Source: Hominilimicola fabiformis
GTDB taxonomy: Bacteria; Bacillota; Clostridia; UBA1381
Length of the DNA: 64,000 bases
Reading direction: 5' to 3'
Assembly: GCF_020687385.1 (NCBI RefSeq)
Contig: NZ_JAJEQM010000004.1
Location: forward strand, 62,001 to 126,000
The translations under genes and the position numbers were made by a program. Shown here piece after piece: positions 29,301 through 41,300 of this stretch. Position 1 is the first letter of the stretch; each line of letters opens with the position of its first letter. The notes under the pieces were generated by a model that was not told the DNA's origin, ran no database searches, and saw only the letters and a list, made by a program, of their open reading frames with translations.

Positions 29301-32300
29301 TCTGCACCGGTTACTGCTAAGAAGATTACTGTTGTATCATCAAACGGACAAGCTAAGGCTGAATATAAGGTTAATGTATATATCGCAAATCTTGAACTAA
29401 AGACAGTAGACGCATCGGGTAATTCATATTATCCAACAACCGTTTCTGAATCAATAGACGGCAGAGCGGCTGATGTTTATGAGATATTCATAGATGGCAA
29501 TTATACAGATATACGAATTGAGGCAAGCGACGTTAATGCTGAACTTACAACAGGTATACTTCCTGACACAGCACCTGAACCGAATGCAACTTCTTCAAAT
29601 AGCTATTATAATTCATCATTGGCATTGAAAGACGGATATGCAGAAATTCAGGTTAATGTAGGAAATGCTAATATTCCAAGTTCGTTCAATAACATATCAT
29701 ATGTAAGAATTTATAAGAAGGACGATAATAATAATCTTGACTATATCGACTTAACATATGAAGACGCTAAGGGCGATGAAATTGTTGTCAGAGCCGAAAA
29801 GGTTGACGATGATACATATGCTGCAATAGTAGATGAAAATGTTTCATTGACAGACATTAAGGCAAAGGCAGAATCTAATTCGGCTAAGGTACAGATTGAA
29901 CCGAATACAACATACAAGACATCGTATGATGAATATAAGGAATATCAGTTAACAAGCGATGAACAGAATGTCAATATCAATGTAAAACCTTCATCAGGTA
30001 CAAATGATAAGACATATACTTTGACAATATACAGAGCAAATACAAGTCTTGAATCAGTTAAGGTAGACGGCACTGAGGAAATCGGTAATGTTAAGAAAGA
30101 AGTAATTAACGGTTCAACGGCTGATGTATATGAAGCAACTGTTACAACGGATAAGGCAGACTTATATGTTAAGGCAGTCAGCGACAGCGCTCTTGTAAAT
30201 GTTTCAGCAAATGGAACAAAAGCAGAAGACACCGCAAGCAATATATGGACAATAAGCGGATACGAGATTAATGATGACAGTGTATTATTGACAATTTCAA
30301 TCAGACCATCAAGTAAGATAAGTGTCGATAGAAAGGCATACTTGAGAATCAGCGGAATTAACGATAAGACAGACATTGACGTAATCGCTAAGTACATAGA
30401 TGCAGACGGCATTGAACAAACAATAAACGCTGATACAACATATCTTGTATCAGATAAGGAATTCATAGTAAGAGTTCCTTACGGTATCAATAAGTTAACC
30501 GAACTTACTGCGTCAACAACAAAGGATAATGCTCTTGCAGGAGTATATATCAGTACTGACAGTGCATTGACAAATGTTCCGTATGAAAAGAAGACATATA
30601 CTGAAAAGAATGTAGCTCTTACAGACGGAGTAGTATCTACAAGATACGCATATGTCATTGCGACAGACGAAGTAAACCGTGAAAAGTACACAATTATAAT
30701 TGTTCCTCAAATCAATCTTGATTTGACAGCTTATACAGAGTGGAACGGTTCAACGGGTGATAAGGCAACTAAACTTGTTGATGAAAACGGAAACGTAACA
30801 CATAATGCTTTGGTAAGCCGTGCAGATAATACTAATATCGGACTTATCCCTGATGATAACAGAGTCAATGTAAGTTATACTTATAACGACGCAACTTTGA
30901 ATCAGAGATACGGTACTGTACAAGTACCTAACCTTGAAGAAGGCAAGTCGCTTGATATTCCTGTAAAGGTTGTATATTATGCAGGTCAGCATTATGAACA
31001 GGTTTCTGAATCAACGTTGAGAATCTTTATTAAGAATACAGTTGTTGATCTTGAAAGCGTCATTGCAGAATACGTTGACACTAACGGTACAACACAAACT
31101 GTAATCGCAGTTCCTAATAAGGATGACGACGGTAATATCACAGGATATACAGCGTATGTTCCTGAAGATCTTGAAAAGGTAGATTTAACAGCTAAGACTG
31201 TTGAAACACTTGCAAATGTTCAGATAAGTGATATTAAGGATAACGATAAGTATACAGTAAACAAGTATACATGGACAGGCTTTAAACTTACAGCGGATAC
31301 AACTTCAACAAATATATTTGTTAAGGCAACAGATAACAAGACGGAAAAGGCCTATAACCTTGATGTTATAAAGACAAACCTAATTCCTGAAGTTACAATG
31401 TATCCTGCAACAGTAGATAATTATAACAATGGCTATAAAGCAACATATGATTCTGCAACAGGTAAGTTTACAGCAAGAGTTGCTCCTGGTACTCCTGGTC
31501 AAATCAAGATTGACAAGGACGGCTATTATGTAAGATACGGTTATATACCAAATGACGGAAGTGAAACTTATGCTAATAAAGCTAAGTTGTATGCTGATAA
31601 TGATGAACATATCACATGGTCACAATGGTATGACGGTACAACATTAAAGGATAATACTCTTCCAATGGCAGACCTTGTAACAGGCGATAATGCAGTAACA
31701 CTTATCAAAGTACAAGTGGGAATGAGAGCAACAGACGATGTAACCGGAACAGATATTGGTGACGGTAACTATGTAGGCACAAGCAAGATTTACAACTTAT
31801 TTGTATCACAGATGTATAAGGATGAAGACAATTTGACAATATTCCTTGATAATGATACAAAGGTTAACAAGGAAAACAGTAAGGCAGAAACAGACGAAAA
31901 CGGTCAGACAGTTTATGTATATGAATACGGAATTGATAAGACTGAAACAAGAGAAAATGTTACAATGTTTGTCGAAGCACTTACAAACAACAATTTGACG
32001 AAACCGAATACAAGTTACTCAGCAACAGGAACAACATCAACTCCTGACCAATCAGGTAAATTCAGTTACAATATTAAGATCAGTGGCGGATACAGAAGTG
32101 ACAGCGTAGACGTAAAGATTAATCCATATACCGAAGGTACGGAAACAGTACCTACAATAGTTGATATTGTTTCAACATCTGAGGCAGGTACGGAAGTACA
32201 TTACAGAATTAAGATTTACAGAAAGTCAAGCGACGCTTCTATTGAAAAGTTAATCGTACCTGGCAGTGATGAAAATGTCGGTGATGTAGACTTGACAAAG

Positions 32301-35300
32301 GCAACAGATGTAAACGGTGTAGCTCACTATGCAGTAACCGTTTCGACTAAGTATCTTGAAGAAGATGAAGACGGTAATGTCCTTGTTCCTGTTTATATCA
32401 GAGCGACAAATAACAAAGCTGTTATTAACGTAACTAAGGTAGACGACAGTTATGTTCACGAAACAGTGACTGACGATACATCTTACATCTTGGTACCGAT
32501 TAATGTAATTAATAAAAAGGCACAAGTAAGCTTTACAATAACAGCTGAAGATAATTCAGCAACTACAAGTCATGTGGTTGATATAACAACTGTTTCGGCA
32601 GATTCAGATATTGACTTGATTATGATTGCTACAATGAATACTCAGAGTATGGCAGAAGAAGAGTTCGATAAGAACTATATTGATGCTAACGGACATGAGG
32701 TAATTGTATATAAGGGTTACTTGTCATCAGATGATGTAGGAAAGAAGAGCAGCGCCGTAACGCTTTCAATTGCTGCATCAGAAATTACAACTCGAATTGT
32801 AATGGATAAGAAACACACTATTGTTCGTGTAGGCAACGGCAAAGAAAACGAAGTTTATAATGATAATCAGCAATATCAATATGTTTACGGTAATGGTAAT
32901 GCACATTATAAGTATACAAACAAGATTCAGGAAATGGATAAAGATGAGTATACATTTATGAACTTTGAAACGATTGCCGAAGACGGAGTAACTAAGAAGT
33001 ATTATGAAGTTAGACTTTATCCAATGGATAAGGATAATATGAACCTTGAAACTAAGCAGTATCCGACATCTGACGGCGATGAAGAAACACTCGTATCGTT
33101 GTGGGCAGGTGAAGTCGGAACAATCGAAACAATGGAAAGACCTAATACAAGAGAACTTTCTGCTGAAGAGATGAAGAGTCATGGTTATACAGATACTTCA
33201 ATACCGACATATATCGCTTATATCGGCAATGATGTAACAGCTGTTGAAGTTAAGGGACGTACAGAACATGATTATGCAAGCATTAAGATTCATAATGCTG
33301 CTAAGTACGACATTAAGCAACAGGTTACAACAGTTACAGGTCTAAGAAAGGGTCAAAATGTAACAATCAACATCTATGTAAGATCACAGAATATGCAGAA
33401 TACTGTAAACAGCTCCGCAGTCGGAACAGGTAAACAGTATCGTCTATTGCTTGAACGTGTTTCAAACGACAGAACATTGCATTTGGCAGAAGTAGCGCCT
33501 AAGGACATCATAGATGAAGATAATATCAATGAAGAACATTCTTATCAGACTGCAACAATATCACATGAACGTGAAGAAATTACAGCTGAGATTAACTATG
33601 GTGCAACTATCGTACCAATGAGATTTGAGGCTACAATTTCAGACGCAATCGTTACAGTAACAGGTGATATGCAGACGGGTGAAGAAGTAGCAGACAGTGA
33701 TGAAAAGACTGTATCAGGTAAACATTCAGTTGTTGCTAAGCTAAACTTCATATCAGACAGTCAATCATATATAGTAAGCGTTGCAAACCAAGCAAATGAC
33801 CCATATCCAAAGGTTTATACATTGACTTTGACAAGAAAGAACAATGACCTTGCGTTAGAGGATATATTTGTTCAAGGTAACCAAGCTACATATGTTGGAT
33901 TGGAAAATAACATTCCGGTTTACGAATCAGAAATCTTATACGATGTACAAGATGTTTCAATTCAAGCTGTAACAAAAGATAAGAGTGCATATGTTGATGC
34001 TGTTACAGACGTTAAGGAAGAAAACGAAAGTTACACATTTACTCAACATATTTCAGAAAATCCAAGCTTTGCAACAGAAGGTAAAGTTCTTGTTACAAAA
34101 CCTTACGAATATATGATTTATGTGGGTTCTTCAAACTTTGTAAGCGGACTTCCTGACCAGATTACTCCTGTAATCTTGCGACTAATCCGTAAAGACGGCG
34201 GCGACATAACTTCTGACTTGTCAGTTGTAATGCGTGTCAGCCATATTGAAAATGAATCGGGTAGATTGGCAACACCTTCAAGTATAGGTGCGAGCCTTGC
34301 AGATCCTGCGTCATATGAAGTATTGATTAACCAAAATGCAACAACTGCATATATCAATGTAACCAATAACCATAAGACTACGGAATTAACCGCATATTAT
34401 CCGATTGAATATACTACTGATGAAGACGGAAATAATATATTAGTTACAGACGAAGATCATCATGTTGGCGGTCCAAATGCACTAAGAATGAGATTCTCTG
34501 TTCCGATGAATAATCAGCCGTATATTACAGTAAGAGTTCGTGCGAAAGACGGTAAGGGTAATATCAAGGAATACAACTTGAATATCAGACGTGAATCTAA
34601 CGATGCGGCTCTTGAATACGGAAAGACAGTCGATATTAAGGATTACACAGATAAGAAGACATTATCTGATGTATCTGCAGTTTCAAACGGACAAGAAAAA
34701 GATACTCTTAACGGCATAGCAGGTATGTTTAATACATATGTAATCAATATGCCTGAGGGATCGGCAACTTCTAAGTTTGAACTAAAAGCAAGAAGCATTT
34801 ATGCAACTATTGAAATGTATGACGAAACAAAGGGTGAATTTGTTGCAAACAGTGACGATGTTAAATATCTAAAGACAACTAACAGATTGACAGTTGTAAA
34901 TGACAGAGAAAAGCATCTATACTTCAGAATTGTACCGGCGAGCGTTTCTTATAACCCTGAAAATGATAAGAACAGTCAATACAATGATAAAGACGGTTGT
35001 ACATATTACAGACTTGATATAATCAATACTCCGGTCGGTACGGGCGTAGACAAGATTTATGTTCAGTACACATATGAAAACGGAGTTGATAACGGTCAAC
35101 TTGCAAGTACAGACGGACATACAGGCTTTATTGCCACAGTTCCGATGAACTTGACAATGACGGATATTAAGATTGTACCAAAGAGTGCAGAGTCATCTAT
35201 CATAGTAGACGGATATTCGGACGGTTCAACACCGGGTGCGGTAGTTCTAAAGAATGTTCCGTTACCTGATAACACAACAATTATCAACTTTATTGTTAAG

Positions 35301-38300
35301 TCAGTAAATAATATCGAAAACCCATACACATTGAGAATTTTGAAACTTGACGAGGCAGATTATGGTATGTTAGTTAAGGTTCAAAGTACAATAGATGCAA
35401 ATTGGGATGACGATAGAGAAATGTATATAGCAGAAAGCGAACTTCCGACATACCAGACAGAGTCAAGCGTAACAGCTATATTCACAAATGTTAATAATAC
35501 AGAATACTATGCGGTTGTAGGAGCAGAGAGTGAACAGAATCCGAGAGTGAAGATAAGTAGCTTGTCGAATACTGTTACAAATTCACATATCGCACTTCAA
35601 GGTGCAACAACATATGTGCCAATCTCAATCTATGCAACAGCAACAGCTGATAAACCTGATAAGACATATACTGTACTTATTAATAAGTCAGCTATAGATA
35701 ACATTCTTGATTATCTAACGGTTGAAAGACGTGCTCCTGATGAAGATAACACTATTGGCAGTGACAGAGTATTTGAATCTCATGTATACAATGACACGGC
35801 AACGGCGAATGTATATATCAAGGCTATTGACCCGATGGCATCAATAGAAATGGTAAGATTAAATAATACATCTGCACAGGATCAACAGTGGAGAAGTATG
35901 TCATCCGGTGCATTAAATGCCGGTGTAACACAGTTGAAGGAAGGCAAGAACGAATTTATGTTCATAATTCGTCCTGCAAATACAAGTATTTACGGTGCAT
36001 ATTACTTGAATATTAATTATACGGCAGTTGATATGTCACTTGACAGACTTGAAGTAAGACCTGACGCTATTGCAGAAGATCCTATTGAATTCAAGGGTAA
36101 AGACTTTAAACCGAATGTATTCGATTATGAGATTAACATTGATAACTCAAAAGACCAGTACATCTTTGTTGCAGATGCACAAGAAGCACTGAAATCTGTA
36201 AAAGAAAAAGGCATTAGTGAAACACTTAAGATTTATATCGGTAGTGATTACAATGACATATATGATTTACAGGCTAAGAGTACTCCTGTTACTGATGGCG
36301 GAGAAAACCCTGTAACAAGAGCATACACGCCGTCAGAACTTGAACTTGATGAATACGGCTATGCTGAAGTTCCGGTAACTCTTGTACTTGGAGATTACAC
36401 AAAGCAGTATACAATTATGGTTCATCACAGATCGAACGATGCAGACTTAAGCCATACTACATTAGGTTTGGGTGTTACAGGTTACGAAATGAATCCTAAG
36501 TATAATTATGATACTGAAGATTATGAAGTAACTGTAGGAGCAAATGTTGAACAGGTAGATATTTATGCTTATGCAAATCATGTTCATAAGAATTCAAGTA
36601 CATTGATTACTGTACTTAAAGAAGTCGGAGGACATGAGAATATTGCCGGAGCGGCATTGAATTCTATTGTAACAGCCGTTAAACTTACAACAGGTATTAA
36701 TAAGTTTATCGTAAGAGTAGAGAGTGAAGACGCTACTCAAACAAGAGATTACAGAATTAAGATTAATCGTAACCAACGTGAACTTAACCTTGAAACACTA
36801 ATTGTTGACGGAATAAGAGCACAACGTTACGGAAATGAATATCTCGCATATGTTGATTACGATACAGAGCCGGTAGTCAAGGCACAGTCAGACGATCCGT
36901 CATACGTAACAACAAGCATAATAAACTCAGCCGGTTTACAGCTTGGTTCAGTAAGTACATCTACTGATATGGCAACAGCCAAAAGTGGTACAAATGACCA
37001 TAACAGTAGTGATAACACAAGCATATTGACAATCAGATTGACTGATAACAGTGATTTAACTCATACTCAGGATTACAAATTGACAATAATTCCGGCAGGA
37101 ACACCTGATATTCTAAGAGTTATGCTTGGAACACCGGAAGGCTCGTTTGAAACAAGCAATGAACTTGGTTATGCAATGCCGGTGACAGCTAAGTGGGATG
37201 CTGATTATGTAAAGGCAGACGGTACAAAGGGTGCATACGTTGCTAAGATGCCGTCGTATGTAAATGAGGCAACTGTCAGAGTTATAACAGTAAGCGTAGG
37301 AAAACTTGTAAAGATTGGTAGCTTTGCAACTCAGAACTATGACTACTATGACACTACAGGAAAGCAATTTACATCAAAAGATAAGGTATCAATTCCACAA
37401 GAAATTAATATCGGAGTAACTGAATATAAAGAAGTTGCCGATGTTGAAAATCTTGTATATAGAAACTACACACTTGTTGTAGAAACTATGAGCAATGATG
37501 CAGACCTTATCAACGCAGACTTTACATTGCCTACAGACGCTGATATTCATAGAGATTTCACGGATTATCTACCTGAGCAGCTTGATTATACTTACACAGT
37601 AAGTAACGCAGATACTTATATTACATTTAAGCATTTGAGAATGAGCGAAAATGCAACAGGTACATATATCCAGAACTCAATGAACTATTCAAGTAGCGGA
37701 ATATTTGAAGAAAATGAAGAAGTTAAGTTTATGCTTAAGGAAGGTATAAATGACATTAAGCTAAATGTAACTTCAGAAGATGGTACTGTTACAAAGACTT
37801 ACACATTCAGCATAACAAGAATTGCAAATGATGATTATGCTAAGCTAAACGATATTATAATTCAAATCGGTGATAAATATTATGATACAGTTTCAGTTCC
37901 GGTTGAGGATAATACATCTGATAAGTTTACTTACCACTTTACAATTCCTCAGGAAATTGATGAATCTGATACGCCGATTAAAATAACGGCGGTACCGTTT
38001 GACGATGGATTCGATTATGAAATCGTTAACCGTGTAAGTTTGAATGACAATCAGTCTTCAAATCAGGTAAGCAGCCGTCAGGTTGTTTACGGAACAAAGC
38101 TTACAGAGGGTGACAGACTAAGAGTTATATTCAATGTTTATAACACTAATAAGACAACATCAGAATATGCTATTGAATTGTTTAAGGATTCATATATTAA
38201 TCTTGATCCTGAAATGGCTTACTTGACTAATATAATGAGAGCCGACACAGGCAAGCCGCTTACAAGAGTATTTGTAAATAATCAATACGATTATAACTAC

Positions 38301-41300
38301 TATGACTCTGTAGACGAAGATACAATGGAAGTTAAGCTATCATTGTCGAAGAACCTTGGCGCACAGAACTGCGACGTATATCTTCTTGAAACTTATGTTG
38401 ATTCAAATAACAATAAGGTTGAAAAGAAGACGCTAGTAAGCAATATGCTTGAATATCCGATGATTCTTCAAAAGGGTGATAACACAGTTGTATTTGAAGT
38501 AAGCGAATCTAACGGTGCCGGTAAGGTACAGAATGCAAGATACTATTCAGTAACTATCAACAGAGCAGCGGGTCCGGATAATGTAGTAGTAAGAGATACA
38601 ACTTCTACTATGATGGAACTTAGCCATAATGCAGAACTTTCAAATATCAATTCTGAAAACTATGCACTATTGACAGCGATGTTTGATAAGGACGTTCATG
38701 AATACTTCCTTGCAATCCCTTACGATGAAGATAAGCTTTCATTGATAGTTGAGGCAGCAGATGAACATTCTGATCTAAGAATCAGAAAAGAAGGCGGCGA
38801 AGTGTTGTATTATAACCTTGGCTCAACAGCAGAACTAAATGATATGCCACTTCATTACGGTTCAAACAAGGTTATTATAACAGTAACTGCCGAAGATAAT
38901 ATTACAAAGGAAACTTACATAATTGATGCACACCGTGCAACACCTGAACATACCGGCGACATAATTCATATGGATTATACAGAAGGTTCAAATGTTACTC
39001 CGCTATTCAATGCGAAGTTGACAAACTACTATATCTCATATGATTATGATGTAGATACTGTATCGTTCACTCCGAGTCTAAGACCTGAAGAGGTTGAAGA
39101 TCCGACAGGAATACATGGTAAGTCATATATCTGTGTAAGTAATAATGCAACAAATAATGGTTCTGTGAAAGTAGAGAGCGGACAAACTTATACAATGACC
39201 AATGTTCCTTACGGCGATACTGAATTGTTGTTCAAGGTTGTAACCTTTAACGGAACAGAAAAGCATTATGTTGTAACTGTAAACAGAGCATACAATAAGG
39301 ATAGACCTTATATTGAATTGCCGATAGAGATTTACAGCTCATCAACCGGAGCGGAAGAATCGAGATATACATTATCAAGTGACTTCTATCATTCTGAACA
39401 CGCATATTATCTGAATGTACCTAACGATACATCAGAGGTATGGGTAAAGGCAACTGTAGGTTCTGAAGAAGATACTGCAAGACAGCATGACAGCGTTAAA
39501 CTTAATAATGCTACTCTTGTATCGGGTAATGTCACAGGCGTTAAACTATATGAGGGTGATAACGTTCTTGTATTCGCTGTGGATAATACACTTGGAACTA
39601 AGGAAAGATACACAGTAGTAATTAACAAGGGCGAAGATAAAGCTAAAGCTCAGTATGACGGTGATATGAAACTTGACGGCTTAAAGTTAACAGAATCTAA
39701 TGAAGAATTACCTATAATTCCTGAATTCAGAAGTGATCAATACTCTTACACAGTTGTTGTTGATAAAGATACAGAAGAAATCAATATGATTCCGTATTTC
39801 GATGAAACAACAAATATGTATGTGACAATCAACAATATGCCGATTACAAGCAGCGGAGAAAAACTTTCAGATGCTGAAAAAGCATATATGGGAGATAATC
39901 ACCTTGGTATTACAAAATTGAAACATGGTGCAAATTACTTTGATATAGTTCTTACATCAGAAATTGATTTTGTAAAGAGTAACGGTGATACAGGTGTTAA
40001 GGCATCTCAGACAACAGTACATTATGTTGTAAATGTTGTAAGACCTAACGATACAATCGCCGAACTTGATTATCTTGCAGTTGATAAGGGTAGCATGGCT
40101 CCTGTGTTTGATCCGTCGATACATAACTATTATGTAACAGTGCCGTTCGATGTTGATACTATTACCGTTGATACAGAAGAATTGCTTACACACTTTGTTG
40201 AAGAAACAAAGGATTATGTTCCGGTTGTTGCAACTGTGTCATCAACATCTCACGTTGTAAATAACCACGATGGAACATTTGATGTTACATCACCGGCAGG
40301 ACAAGATTCGACAGTAATCTTTATGGTATATCCGTCTAAGGAAACAAATTATCCTACAAGCGTATACTCATTGACAATTAACAGACGTACTCATGATACG
40401 ATTAAATCTGTTGATTTGAAAGACTTGACAGTAACAGCCGGAGGTAAGAATGTAGAATTTACAACAGACTTTACAGCTCGTGACGTGAACTACTATGCTT
40501 ACGTTGATAGCAATGCAGATGAAGTTGTAATAAATGCAACTCCGGAATATGACGGAACAAATGTCAATGTACACGGTGGCAACACGGTGGCAATCTCTAA
40601 ACCGGTAACAACGGTTATTGTAGAAACAGGAAATGATTCTAAGGCAAAACAGAGATATTCAGTGACAATAATCCGTAAGTCAACCACAGCACTTACTGAT
40701 TTAATCGTAAACGGTGATACAGTTGATATAACAGACGGATACTCATCTACTGTTGTAAATACTGATGCGGTTAATAATCTACCATTTGATTTGACAGCAA
40801 ACGATCCAGATGCGGTTATAAGAGTAAACGGCAGAAGAGTTATGGATGGCAACATAACAGAACTTATCAGTACAGACAGAGAAAAGTACACGATAAGAGT
40901 AACAGCTGATGACAGAAACAGTTATGTTTACACATTGTTCGTCAATGCTGATAAGCGATCAGATCACTTTGAACCGTTCTTGAAAGACATTATTGTCAAA
41001 GACGGAAACGGTACAATGGGTACATTTGATAAGTCAGTGACAGGCAATGTACATAAGTACAATGTCATGGTTGATACATCAGATATAGAATTGTTTGCAT
41101 ATCCGTTGAATGATGATAATGCTTATATTGAAATATTTGATGTTTATGGTGGTAATGATGTTGTCAGAAGTGAATATCTTGACAACTATACAGTAACTAC
41201 ACAGTTTAGTGACTACATTAAGGCACAACTTGATGATACAGATAAGGGAGTATTCAAGTTCAGAGTAACAGAATACGCCGAAAGTGGATTTGAAAATGTT

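Noticed and set aside
29945-30466. 173-residue open frame on the - strand
   Set aside because: It lies wholly opposite the cadherin-like array, with no ribosome site or recognisable domain; a shadow of the real gene.
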